IMG/VR virus record: IMGVR_UViG_3300007735_000553
Span: 1 to 26,584 of that record
DNA from: a virus
Length of the DNA: 26,584 nucleotides
Strand: one strand, 5' to 3'
Shown piece by piece: positions 12,445 to 19,955 of this stretch (positions within the stretch are counted from its first letter, which is position 1; every line of letters begins with the position of its first letter). Below the pieces are notes generated by a model. That model worked only from the letters and a program-made list of their open reading frames with translations, made no database searches and was not told the DNA's origin. The position numbers and the translations under genes are program-made.

Positions 12445-13035
12445 TTAGCAGTTATCACATCCATACCAGCCTTCGTCGTTGATGCCATACGGCCTATCCA
12501 GGCCGACACCACGCATCCGGTAACCACGATCGAGGACCATGCCGACGCGGTAGTTTGTTGCATTCGGGTAGATAGTGTCAATGGCTACCGTTGGGCTGTT
12601 AAAGAGCGGGTAGTCGTTGCGGTTCTCCACGAGGTAGCGCGTCACCCTCTCGCTGTACCACTCCGCATCGCTTTTCGTGCGATCCATCAGCCTGGTGATC
12701 TCATCGACATTCATTGCAGTGCTTTCCGTGCTCGTGCGTCGATCCATCCCTTTATTCATGTACTTGAACGCGAGGACCATCGGCAGCTCAAATTGCAGCC
12801 ACTGGACGAGTGCCGGCTGGATGTAATCTTCAAGCAGCGTGGTGTTCAACGCACTGACACTCTGAGCGATGATCTGCGCCTTGATCTGGTTATACAGCGG
12901 CGATCCGATGATCGGCTGTATGCGCATCTCCTGCACTTTGATCAGCGTCGGGCGGATCTGCGTGTAACTGACGTTCTCATTGATGATGCTGTTCTCGAGC
13001 AGCGTCTGCTCGCTGATGAATAGTGCCTTGCTCAT
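12445..13035 (-). CDS. Head-tail connector-like protein (DUF6712-like, 196 aa)
   Basis: The start at 13035 (MSKALFISEQTLLENSIINE) is chosen because it overlaps the portal stop as ATGA; the longer frame reads portal DNA out of frame. The helical N-terminal part (VSYTQIRPTLIKVQEMRIQP, then GSPLYNQIKAQI) and the later TRLMDRTKSDAEWYSERV match a family seen next to portal genes in Bacteroidota phages (DUF6712). It probably forms a ring below the portal. The C-terminal part is rich in Tyr, Gly and Asp with two close Cys at the end. Confidence 0.7.
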   Translation of the reverse strand: MSKALFISEQTLLENSIINENVSYTQIRPTLIKVQEMRIQPIIGSPLYNQIKAQIIAQSVSALNTTLLEDYIQPALVQWLQFELPMVLAFKYMNKGMDRRTSTESTAMNVDEITRLMDRTKSDAEWYSERVTRYLVENRNDYPLFNSPTVAIDTIYPNATNYRVGMVLDRGYRMRGVGLDRPYGINDEGWYGCDNC

Positions 13036-15161
13036 GGTGCTTCTGTTATTCTGTTGCCTCTGCGAATTACTGTTACCTGCTCCCAGATATGGCGGCATTG
13101 CGGCGTGCGTATGTCTGCCGGTCCTGGTCTGCGATACCACCCACCCCTACGCGCCCACACGCTGTATCCCATGATCTGGGATATTTGGTTGATCTCCTCC
13201 CTGGTGTAGACCTTTCCGCTTTGAGCCATCTGCAGCATGATAGTGCAGAACTCCCTGCTGGTTTTGACGTCCTTGTTGCTGAATCCGGGTGCCCAAGCGT
13301 AGCGGTAGCGCATCTCAAGAGTTGGCACCTCCGTTGGCGCTGTCTCCTTCTGAATCGTGTCAATCACGCGGCGGATGGGATAGCGGTTTTTCTGCATCAG
13401 ATAGGCCACACGCTTGCGTATGCGCTCACGGCTGACACCGAACTCTCGCGCCATCTCTTCAACGGTAGCATCTAAATTCCTGCGCCTGTACTTGATGATC
13501 TTATCATCCAGCTCTTTTTCCTCTTCATCCAATGCCGCAAACGCCTGCCTGGTGGCGTTGCTTATATCCTCTTCCAGCTTCCCGGTGAAGTGCAGCGGCT
13601 GGCTGTGCAGGATGACGTAGTCGCTCTCCTGGCTGCCAAATGTCGATGCCACACGGTGCAGGATTTCGTACTCTTCATTGCCCCAGTCGCATGTCGCATC
13701 ATCGTAATCTTCAGCGCTGAACTCCTGCTCATTAACCCCCAAGAATGCGTCAACCTGTTCAGCACTCAGCCCGAAGCCAGCCCCCAACATCGTCCTCGCC
13801 TGCTCCAAGTTAATCTTGCCCTGGCCGTAGTGCCTGACGATGCGCATTAGGTTTTGATACTGCCGCCCCGAGAGGGTGCGTATTGCTTCGTTTATGGGCT
13901 CTGCGGCGGCCTCTATGGCAAGATCTCCTTGGCCTGGCTCTATCACTTCGCCCGCTGTTTTCAGTGGCTCTAATCCCGCTTTTTCACGCAGCTCATCCGG
14001 TGTCATAATTGTCATCAGCGCCTGCTCCGAAAGCTGCTCAGTGATCGGCTCGACAGGGATCAACGTCAAGCCTTCAACGCCGTTGAATGACGCCAGGTAG
14101 TTGATGGTTCGCTCGATTCTCTTGATGCGGTCTTGGACGTAGGTGTTGCGGAATAATTCAAAGGCCTCCACCAATTCCTTGCGGCCTCCAAGCTGCCCTT
14201 CAACACGAACACCGAACAGCTGAGGGTTGGTGACGCGGTGGCTGATAAAGATCTCCTGCTGCACCGTTTTATTGAGCACCTCAAACTGCTTGTCCATGTC
14301 GCTCGGGGTGAGTGGCAACATCGTTGGCGCTTTCGTGGCATCATCATTGAAGGTGACGACAAAGCGACCTGCATTGTCCGTGCCGCTGAACTTGCGCTTG
14401 ATCTGCCGCTCAATGTCTACCTGTTCCTCAGGTGTGGGGATGCCGTTGTTGAAGTTGATAAGATAGCCACCCCAAAAATTGTTTCTCAGATTATTATTGT
14501 GGAAGTTGGCGATCTCCACGTCAGCTTCAATCCACGCCAAGCCGCCAAGATATTCGGGCAGAGGGTAGTACTTGACGCCCGCTGAATAGCAGCGGTAGTA
14601 GAAGAGTTGCTTGCCGATGCGGTTCTCTGGATCAAAGGCAGGGATGCGCTCAATGTCCTCAACCTTGGGGAACTGGCGGATCATCTCTTCATTGTACCAA
14701 TTTGCAATTTGGAACATCTTCTCCTTCTTATCCACGCGCACACGCTCAAAGGCTACATGCTCCATCCTGGCGATTTGCCCGGATCGTGACCAAGTCACAG
14801 CAATGGCCATGCCGTTGAATAGCTCAAAGTCCAAGCACAGCTTCTGCGTAAGGTCGTTCAAATCGTCAACCTCGTTGGCGTCGCTGATGAATTTCTCTTG
14901 CTTCGCCCTGGTCTCAAGTGTGCCTTGCTCATCTCCCTGCCATCCACCTCCGATGATGTAGCCAACTTTGCCATTGACAATGGCGTTGTGCTTTGAACTC
15001 CGCCGGTACATGTTTAGCAGGTAGTATGGGTACTCATTCTCAACGCCATATCCGATGTAATCCAGTCCTGGCTGCTCGACCATGATTGGCACTTTGTGTG
15101 CAAATCCGGGCCAGGCGAAGAAGCGGTGAGGCTGGCTTTTTTTAGTTGTTGTAGACGGCAT
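13032..15161 (-). CDS. Portal protein with long C-terminal extension
   Basis: The start at 15161 (MPSTTTKKSQPHRFFAWPGF) gives 709 residues; the longer frame lacks a leader. The first ~430 residues look like a phage portal: GVENEYPYYLLNMYRRSSKHN near the N-terminus, LINFNNGIPTPEEQVDIE, and SHRVTNPQLFGV near 310. The portal forms the dodecameric DNA gateway of the capsid. Beyond it lie a helical linker, an HTH-like stretch (about 562-589: TVEEMAREFGVSRERIRKR) and an end resembling MuF-type minor head proteins (ARRGGWYRR about 671-679, CRHIW at 689-693). It overlaps the upstream gene by 20 bases and couples to the connector gene. Confidence 0.85.
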   Translation of the reverse strand: MPSTTTKKSQPHRFFAWPGFAHKVPIMVEQPGLDYIGYGVENEYPYYLLNMYRRSSKHNAIVNGKVGYIIGGGWQGDEQGTLETRAKQEKFISDANEVDDLNDLTQKLCLDFELFNGMAIAVTWSRSGQIARMEHVAFERVRVDKKEKMFQIANWYNEEMIRQFPKVEDIERIPAFDPENRIGKQLFYYRCYSAGVKYYPLPEYLGGLAWIEADVEIANFHNNNLRNNFWGGYLINFNNGIPTPEEQVDIERQIKRKFSGTDNAGRFVVTFNDDATKAPTMLPLTPSDMDKQFEVLNKTVQQEIFISHRVTNPQLFGVRVEGQLGGRKELVEAFELFRNTYVQDRIKRIERTINYLASFNGVEGLTLIPVEPITEQLSEQALMTIMTPDELREKAGLEPLKTAGEVIEPGQGDLAIEAAAEPINEAIRTLSGRQYQNLMRIVRHYGQGKINLEQARTMLGAGFGLSAEQVDAFLGVNEQEFSAEDYDDATCDWGNEEYEILHRVASTFGSQESDYVILHSQPLHFTGKLEEDISNATRQAFAALDEEEKELDDKIIKYRRRNLDATVEEMAREFGVSRERIRKRVAYLMQKNRYPIRRVIDTIQKETAPTEVPTLEMRYRYAWAPGFSNKDVKTSREFCTIMLQMAQSGKVYTREEINQISQIMGYSVWARRGGWYRRPGPADIRTPQCRHIWEQVTVIRRGNRITEAP

Positions 15162-15960
15162 AGTCAATCGTGTTATTTTGTTTAAGGTATGTCTCCGTGC
15201 CAAGCTCAACAAAGGCGAGGCCTGTTTCAAGGACACGCGGGTTCGTGGTTGGTAGCAGGAAGCGACGCATAGCACGCGTGTAGCGGTTGGAGGTGTTGCC
15301 CTTGCTGTGCGTGCCTTGGTTGCCGTTGTTCATGTCCACCGTGAACGCCTGCGTCGCTGATGCCTGTGTCGAAGACCAGTAGATGTGGTTTGCGAAGCCG
15401 CCAAGTCCATCGCTGGCTAACTCCGTCCACATCATCCCTAACTCCTCCAGCGACGGCAAAAACCAGTCGCTAAAGTTGTTCAGCACTAAGTCATTGGCGA
15501 GCCTTGCTGCGATGCCCGCGGTGGCGCAACCAGCGACAATAGACGCCGTGTTGATGACACCTTGGCCAATCGCTTCGGGTGTCGCCCCTTCAGCTATCAG
15601 CGTCCCTTGGCAACCCCACGGCGCGCTGGTCGACTGATCCGTTGCGGCGGTGATATACGCATAGCCGCTATCGGTGAATGTGTATAGTCCGCCTTGTACG
15701 AAGTCGCCAGCGGTGTAGGTTGCTGGGTTCTCCGTCACCTCATAACGATACTGCCCTTTCTCCAATGCGCCCAAGGTGAATGCGAATTTGTCGTAACGGC
15801 TTTCGTACGACGACAGGTTGTCAATCGCGTTCAGGTAGATATCAGTGGCTTCCAGCGTCGCCAAGTTGGTCAGCCGCAAGCGGTAGACCGTTGCGCTGTT
15901 CGCACGCTCGGTCCAGGTGACTGTGATCGTGTTGCTTTGACTGGCCTTTAAGTATAGCAT
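15142..15960 (-). CDS. Virion display protein with DUF1566/Lcl-type C-terminal domain
   Basis: The start at 15960 (MLYLKASQSNTITVTWTER) lies 15 bases after a class-typical promoter; the longer frame overlaps the glycosyltransferase gene. Residues 1-90 form a beta-rich domain that may anchor to the virion. The C-terminal domain (about 98-235) has the DUF1566/Lcl pattern: DWFLPSLEELGMMW at 165-178, GGFANHIYWSSTQ at 187-199, then an Asn/Gly-rich loop region and RAMRRF at 229-234. This is the C-type lectin-like fold also used by variable phage tropism proteins. A host-binding or glycan-binding display role is inferred. No template repeat or reverse transcriptase is visible. Confidence 0.7.
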   Translation of the reverse strand: MLYLKASQSNTITVTWTERANSATVYRLRLTNLATLEATDIYLNAIDNLSSYESRYDKFAFTLGALEKGQYRYEVTENPATYTAGDFVQGGLYTFTDSGYAYITAATDQSTSAPWGCQGTLIAEGATPEAIGQGVINTASIVAGCATAGIAARLANDLVLNNFSDWFLPSLEELGMMWTELASDGLGGFANHIYWSSTQASATQAFTVDMNNGNQGTHSKGNTSNRYTRAMRRFLLPTTNPRVLETGLAFVELGTETYLKQNNTIDYAVYNN

Positions 15961-15975
15961 CAGTTGGCTTTCTTG

Positions 15976-15983
15976 TAAATATA
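15976..15983 (-). promoter_or_regulatory. Structural-class -7 box AGGTATATTTA
   Basis: The minus strand carries the conserved AGGTATATTT 15 bases before the start at 15960. The position where TTTG would be expected (18 bases upstream, 16002-16005) reads AATG, a weaker -33. Confidence 0.55.
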
Positions 15984-15997
15984 CCTCAAAGCCCGAT

Positions 15998-17083
15998 TTA
16001 ACATTTTTTGCGGCCAAGTGCCCGGTATAGCTCCACCCGCCTCTGTGTCGTCGCATCCAAGTCAAAGCGTTCTTTGACATCTTTCTGCAGCTGCGCCGCC
16101 AACGCCATCCGCGTCTCTGGCTCATTCGTCAGCATCTTAATAGCCTTGTACCACCCGGTGTCGTTCTTCCTGTATGGCACAACGTAGGCATTCTCCATAT
16201 GTCGCACAATATCGGTGTAAGGCTCTTTCTCAGAGCATATCAACGCCTTGCCCATCCATCCTGCCTCCACAACTTTTAACTCGCTCTTGAGGCCATTAAA
16301 CAGCGTATTCCGAAGTGGTGCCAGCGTGACATTGACAAAGTTGTAACCGCCAACATAGGAGTAGATGTCGGCTGCCCTTATTCTTCCGTAGTTGCGCGTA
16401 TTTTTCCCATTGTAGCTGAAAATGCGCTCATAACCAGAATAGACGTGATTACCATCATTCCACCCACCCAGGTAGATCCGGTACTTGCCATCAAGTGAAT
16501 GATCGCCCTCAAGCTTGCCCATTGAATTGTACAGCATCTCAATATCCTCGCCATGCTGAGCGCCACCAAACCACCCGAATTTGACAACATCAGGATCGGG
16601 TTCCATCTCCGGGACAGGGATGAACTGCTGGTATTTATCGTAGGGGATGTTGGGTAAGATTGTGATGTTTGGATTCAGCTTCTTGACGTACTCGGCCAGG
16701 TGCGTAGTCGTGCAGGTGACGTGATCGGCAAGGCGCACAGTCTCTGCGATCATCTCGCTCATCTTGTGGTCCTGGTACTGCTTATACATGATATGCCCGG
16801 TGCCCAGATACCAATAGTCATCCATGTCCAAGATAACCTTTGCGCCGGCACTTGTGAGCGCCTTGTAGACGTTCCTCACCTGGTCAATAGTGCCCTGCAC
16901 CCACGTCCGGTTGAACAGAAACAAGTCCACGGATTCCAGTGCTTCATCGGTGATGGTGGCGATGTTCTCGACACAGACAAAGTCAAACTCTGGGTAGTTG
17001 TCGCTGACCACGGCGTTGGGCATCTCGAGGCGGTAGTAGCTGCAGCCTGTTGGATGCGCGTTGTAGACGATGCATATCTTCAT
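15998..17083 (-). CDS. GT-B type glycosyltransferase (GT4-like)
   Basis: The 361-residue protein has an N-terminal Rossmann-like start (MKICIVYNAHPTGCSYYRLEMP), a LDMDDYWYL segment at 85-93, and the GT4-type donor-binding region KSELKVVEAGWMGKALICSE at 266-285, where Glu268 and Glu273 are the likely acidic residues. Such enzymes transfer a sugar from a nucleotide donor. It lies inside the virion gene block between the tail tube candidate and the display protein, directly after a strong terminator and with its own -7 box, so its level may differ from that of the capsid genes. Possible acceptors are virion proteins or host surface glycans. Confidence 0.8.
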   Translation of the reverse strand: MKICIVYNAHPTGCSYYRLEMPNAVVSDNYPEFDFVCVENIATITDEALESVDLFLFNRTWVQGTIDQVRNVYKALTSAGAKVILDMDDYWYLGTGHIMYKQYQDHKMSEMIAETVRLADHVTCTTTHLAEYVKKLNPNITILPNIPYDKYQQFIPVPEMEPDPDVVKFGWFGGAQHGEDIEMLYNSMGKLEGDHSLDGKYRIYLGGWNDGNHVYSGYERIFSYNGKNTRNYGRIRAADIYSYVGGYNFVNVTLAPLRNTLFNGLKSELKVVEAGWMGKALICSEKEPYTDIVRHMENAYVVPYRKNDTGWYKAIKMLTNEPETRMALAAQLQKDVKERFDLDATTQRRVELYRALGRKKC

Positions 17084-17087
17084 TTTG

Positions 17088-17095
17088 CAAAGTTA
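17088..17095 (-). promoter_or_regulatory. -7 box TAACTTTG before the glycosyltransferase gene
   Basis: TAACTTTG matches TAnnTTTG and lies only 4 bases before the ATG at 17083, immediately after the terminator at 17100-17130. No TTG -33 is evident because the T-run occupies the spacer. Transcripts would be nearly leaderless. Confidence 0.45.
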
Positions 17096-17099
17096 ACCC

Positions 17100-17130
17100 A
17101 AAAAAAAAGCCCCGCGATCTCTCGCAGGGC
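17100..17130 (-). terminator. Rho-independent terminator of the capsid unit
   Basis: The minus strand forms a 9-bp stem (arms 17122-17130 and 17109-17117) with a 4-base loop and is followed by nine Ts (17100-17108). One pair is G-U in the minus-strand RNA but a mismatch in the plus-strand RNA, which confirms the orientation. It closes the unit scaffold-capsid-tail tube. Confidence 0.9.
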
Positions 17131-17176
17131 CTTCAACCAACCAATACAACTACGCTGCAATATACGATTTCATGCG

Positions 17177-17710
17177 TTATGATCCGCTAATCTGCGTCGC
17201 ACTTGTTATGCCCGAAAGCAAGGTTCCGCTGACCAAAAACATCGGCTCAGTCTCCATGCCTGTCAGCGTAATGTCGTAGCCGCTTCTGTCACCAAAGGCA
17301 GTGCCGGTCTGAGCCGTGCCCGCTGACATATCGCAGCCATTCGACGCTCCCAAAAGCCAGTAGCGGTCGTTCTGATCTCTTACGATTGCCAGCACTCGGT
17401 TACGAGCGAGCAAACGTAGTTCATTGCGCACAGCAACCTGCAGCTTGTTGATGATGAACTGCACGTCTTGCTGGTAGAATACAGTGCCATTCTCTAAGGA
17501 GACATTGACTGTCTCCGTCATCTGCGAGGTGGCCTTCGTTAAGTCATATTCATAGAACGCGGAAGAGTAACCGGTGAATCCGGTTACTGTCCCACTTCCG
17601 TTAGTGCCAACACTTCCTGTTGCGTTGAGGACCGCTATGCGGACCTCTTTAATGCCACCCGCGCTGTCACGACAGCCGAGTGCATATCCGGTGGTTAGTC
17701 CGCAACTCAT
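17177..17710 (-). CDS. Probable major tail tube protein (177 aa)
   Basis: The protein is beta-rich with long strand-like segments (GYSSAFYEYDL, QMTETVNVSLENGTVFYQQDV), a helix (IINKLQVAVRNELRLLARN), and a GYDITLTGMETEPMFLVSG segment near the end. The N-terminus MSCGLTTGYALGCRDSAGGI is typical of a Bacteroidota phage structural family. It lies 2 bases after the capsid gene and right before a strong terminator, so it should be made in amounts like the capsid protein. A tail tube subunit would need that. A capsid-associated protein is the alternative. Confidence 0.6.
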   Translation of the reverse strand: MSCGLTTGYALGCRDSAGGIKEVRIAVLNATGSVGTNGSGTVTGFTGYSSAFYEYDLTKATSQMTETVNVSLENGTVFYQQDVQFIINKLQVAVRNELRLLARNRVLAIVRDQNDRYWLLGASNGCDMSAGTAQTGTAFGDRSGYDITLTGMETEPMFLVSGTLLSGITSATQISGS

Positions 17711-17712
17711 GG

Positions 17713-18660
17713 TTAGGCCAATTTCCAGTCAACAACAAACTCAGGGTAGGCGATTTGCACGCCGGCTTTCATAGCAGCCTGGAAACGAATTTCATCGTTG
17801 TCGCGAGAATGCCAGATGCTGAACTGCTCCTCATCGCTGAGCAAATCCGTTCCGTAGAACATATTGCCAAGGTATGAAGTGACGATTCTGCTGGTGCTGT
17901 TCAAGCCGTTAACCGCAACAACTTTGAGGTTTGTGCCTGGGAAGACCTGCTCGCCAGTCTGCATGCCCTCAGCCGTGTAGTGGAAGTTACCGGTGCCCGA
18001 TCCTACGTTGATGAATGCGTTCATCATCAAGCGGAAAGTGTCCCAACCACAGAAGGCAACTAAGTCCTCGCGGTTCAAGATCTCAACTGGTATCCGAGTG
18101 TAGATTTGTTGGAAGATACCGATCACATTCGATGCTGTGATCGCTCCTGAAACAGCGGCAACGTTACCCGACACAACAGTGCCTGATGCCTGGTCAAGTA
18201 AGCGGTTGAAGCCGTCAAACTTGTTGGTTTGGATGTTGGTGTTCGACGTCGCTGTCGATCCCTGCCAGATTGCAGTCTCCAAAGCAGCGGCGATCTTGGC
18301 AGCCTTCTGCTCAGCAAAGGCCTGCTCAAAGGGAACGCCAGTGTAGTTGCTGCCTTGCGTCAGCTGCGTCTGCATCCAGTACTGCTCAAGCGAGCGAGGG
18401 CATAGCGCCTCTTGTACTTTGATAGCACCAACTGTCAACGTGCGAGCGCTGAACGTCGTCGTTCCTGATGCATTCCATCCGCATGACGTTCCAGCTTGGA
18501 ACGGCGCATCGGTGTCCATCAAGTTAAGGGTTGCAGCCGACTTGATGCCGACTTGCTTTGACAGCAGGCTGGCAGTCTTCGCTCCGAAGACGGCCTTGGT
18601 GATCAACGGCAGTCGCTGCTGGTCGACATACGTTGATAAGTTTCCAAAGGTGTAACTCAT
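17713..18660 (-). CDS. Major capsid protein (HK97-type fold)
   Basis: The 315-residue protein has the length and pattern of HK97-fold capsid proteins. It has a helical N-terminal arm (STYVDQQRLPLITKAVFGAK), Thr/Ser-rich strands, a long spine-like helix (EQAFAEQKAAKIAAALETAI at about 113-132), an A-domain-like region (VEILNREDLVAFCGWDTFRL) and a strand-rich end (AYPEFVVDWKLA). It is preceded by a scaffold gene and a protease gene, the usual head-assembly group. No -7 box lies directly in front, so it is cotranscribed with the scaffold gene. Confidence 0.88.
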   Translation of the reverse strand: MSYTFGNLSTYVDQQRLPLITKAVFGAKTASLLSKQVGIKSAATLNLMDTDAPFQAGTSCGWNASGTTTFSARTLTVGAIKVQEALCPRSLEQYWMQTQLTQGSNYTGVPFEQAFAEQKAAKIAAALETAIWQGSTATSNTNIQTNKFDGFNRLLDQASGTVVSGNVAAVSGAITASNVIGIFQQIYTRIPVEILNREDLVAFCGWDTFRLMMNAFINVGSGTGNFHYTAEGMQTGEQVFPGTNLKVVAVNGLNSTSRIVTSYLGNMFYGTDLLSDEEQFSIWHSRDNDEIRFQAAMKAGVQIAYPEFVVDWKLA

Positions 18661-18683
18661 TTTTTTGTTGGGGGTTTATAGGG

Positions 18684-19319
18684 TTAAAGTGTTCTTTTCA
18701 TGTTCTGAATGGTCGCAGCCAAGGCGCTGAAGTTCTCTTCCTTCCTGCGCTTGTTGTTTTCAACAATGCCAGGGATGCTTGGAGCAGCTGGTGCTGTTGG
18801 CAGGTCGCTGACCTTCTCAACGATGTCTGCCATGGTAGTCATGTGCGAGGCCATAGCCTCCATCTTCTTGCGCTGCGCTCCCAGCTCCGTCATCGCGGCC
18901 TTTAGCTCATCCATAATCGCCTGCAGGTGCTTGGCGACAATCTCAGTGACGACTTCCGGTGTCATCGTGGGATAGGCATCAGCGATCTCCTCAACGACTT
19001 CGGTGGCTACTTCCGGGGTGATCTCAGCTTCTACCTCAACTTCCGCCACTGGCTCTGCAGCTGGTGTCGCCTGTACCTCAGTGATCTTGCCGCCAACGGT
19101 CACGATTGTGCCCACGTCAGGGATTGTGTGCGTTCCATCGGGTGCTGGTATTACCGTCTCATCAGCGATGACGTAGACTTCAGTGCCTTCTACAAGCTCG
19201 CCGTCAACGCGCACAACAGTGCCGTCTTCAAGTGTGTAGTCAGCGAAAGATTGCGGTGCCTGGACGCTGAACTTCCTCAGCTCACCACGCAACAAGTCGA
19301 TTGCATTTTTTAGATTCAT
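18684..19319 (-). CDS. Capsid scaffold protein
   Basis: The 211-residue acidic protein has a short N-terminal helix, a small beta section (YTLEDGTVVRVDGELVEGTEVYV and HTIPDVGTIVTVGGKITEV), an Ala/Glu/Val-rich linker, and a coiled-coil helix (about 135-170, AIMDELKAAMTELGAQRKKMEA). The basic C-terminal end (ENNKRRKEENFSALAATI) is a likely capsid-binding segment. This low-complexity, helical design between a protease and the capsid gene is that of a scaffold, which templates prohead assembly and is then removed by the protease. It has its own class-typical promoter 18 bases upstream. Confidence 0.85.
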   Translation of the reverse strand: MNLKNAIDLLRGELRKFSVQAPQSFADYTLEDGTVVRVDGELVEGTEVYVIADETVIPAPDGTHTIPDVGTIVTVGGKITEVQATPAAEPVAEVEVEAEITPEVATEVVEEIADAYPTMTPEVVTEIVAKHLQAIMDELKAAMTELGAQRKKMEAMASHMTTMADIVEKVSDLPTAPAAPSIPGIVENNKRRKEENFSALAATIQNMKRTL

Positions 19320-19329
19320 GGGTGTTGAT

Positions 19330-19920
19330 TTATTGGGAAATATACCTTGAGGGCAAATGTTGCAAAAAAGCCGCCAAATCTTGTGCCAATCCTGCCAGGG
19401 CCATCTCCAAGGCGCTGTCTGTGGGCTTCATGCCGAACAAGCCCTCAACGCTGAATCCTGTGAACTGGTCGCGATTCTCCCAAACTTTGTCGTTGTCGAC
19501 TTTGAAAGACCCAAACCAACTGCCATTCTTCGCATCCTCGTAGCCCTTGGGTGGGTTGATGCCGCGATCCCTGTCTATCAGGTAGCTCTCAAACATATAC
19601 ACGCCGTCAAGCTCGGTGCTATGTTCAGCGTTGACGTTATGTTGGTTCCCCTGCTTGAAGTACTTCTGGACAATCTTGCGGATGGTGTCAGCATCAAAGA
19701 CGACGTAGTACTCGCCGTATGTGTCATCGTTGCGGTATATCGGCGTATCGGCCAACATCAACGGCCCTGTCAGCACCCGCTTCTCTCCGGTCTCACTGAA
19801 TCGCTGTTTTTTGGCGAAAGCTTGAAATGGCCGCTCGATAGCAGGGTGTTCAACAAGCGCCACGAAGCTCACTCCCTCATCGACCTCGTCGATGGTCATC
19901 TTGTAGACTGGTATCTCCAT
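19330..19920 (-). CDS. Prohead protease, XkdF-like
   Basis: The 196-residue protein matches the XkdF-like serine protease family. It has VLTGPLMLADTPIYRND at 49-65, EYYVVF at 70-75, NVNAEH with candidate catalytic His100, an ES pair at 111-112, GSWFGSFKV at 133-141, and GFSVEG with candidate Ser157. It would cleave scaffold and capsid N-termini during head maturation. The ATG lies only 5 bases downstream of the -7 box, so the transcript is nearly leaderless. The gene ends 11 bases before the scaffold start. Confidence 0.85.
   Translation of the reverse strand: MEIPVYKMTIDEVDEGVSFVALVEHPAIERPFQAFAKKQRFSETGEKRVLTGPLMLADTPIYRNDDTYGEYYVVFDADTIRKIVQKYFKQGNQHNVNAEHSTELDGVYMFESYLIDRDRGINPPKGYEDAKNGSWFGSFKVDNDKVWENRDQFTGFSVEGLFGMKPTDSALEMALAGLAQDLAAFLQHLPSRYISQ
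19337..19366 (-). promoter_or_regulatory. Structural-class promoter, TTTG-N18-TATATTTC
   Basis: TTTG at 19363-19366 and the -7 box at 19337-19344 (minus strand) are 18 bases apart. The upstream part TTTGCAACATT is shared with the promoter at 19926-19955. It lies inside the 3' end of the protease gene and drives the scaffold gene. Confidence 0.75.
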
Positions 19921-19925
19921 GTCCG

Positions 19926-19955
19926 TAAATATACCTATGCCCCCAATGTTGCAAA
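19926..19955 (-). promoter_or_regulatory. Structural-class promoter, TTTG-N18-TATATTTA
   Basis: TTTG at 19952-19955 and TATATTTA at 19926-19933 (minus strand) are 18 bases apart. The -33 region overlaps the last codons of the tape measure gene and the -7 box follows its stop. Only 5 bases separate the box from the protease ATG. Confidence 0.75.

Noticed and set aside
12355-13023. Plus-strand frame (222 codons) opposite the connector gene
   Set aside because: Composition is typical of antisense reading (many Arg, His, Val, Asp), no motif is visible, and it mirrors the real gene on the other strand.
15227-15430. Diversity-generating retroelement in the window
   Set aside because: No reverse transcriptase gene and no template repeat were found here; only the possible target fold is present, so it is given as a hint, not a feature.
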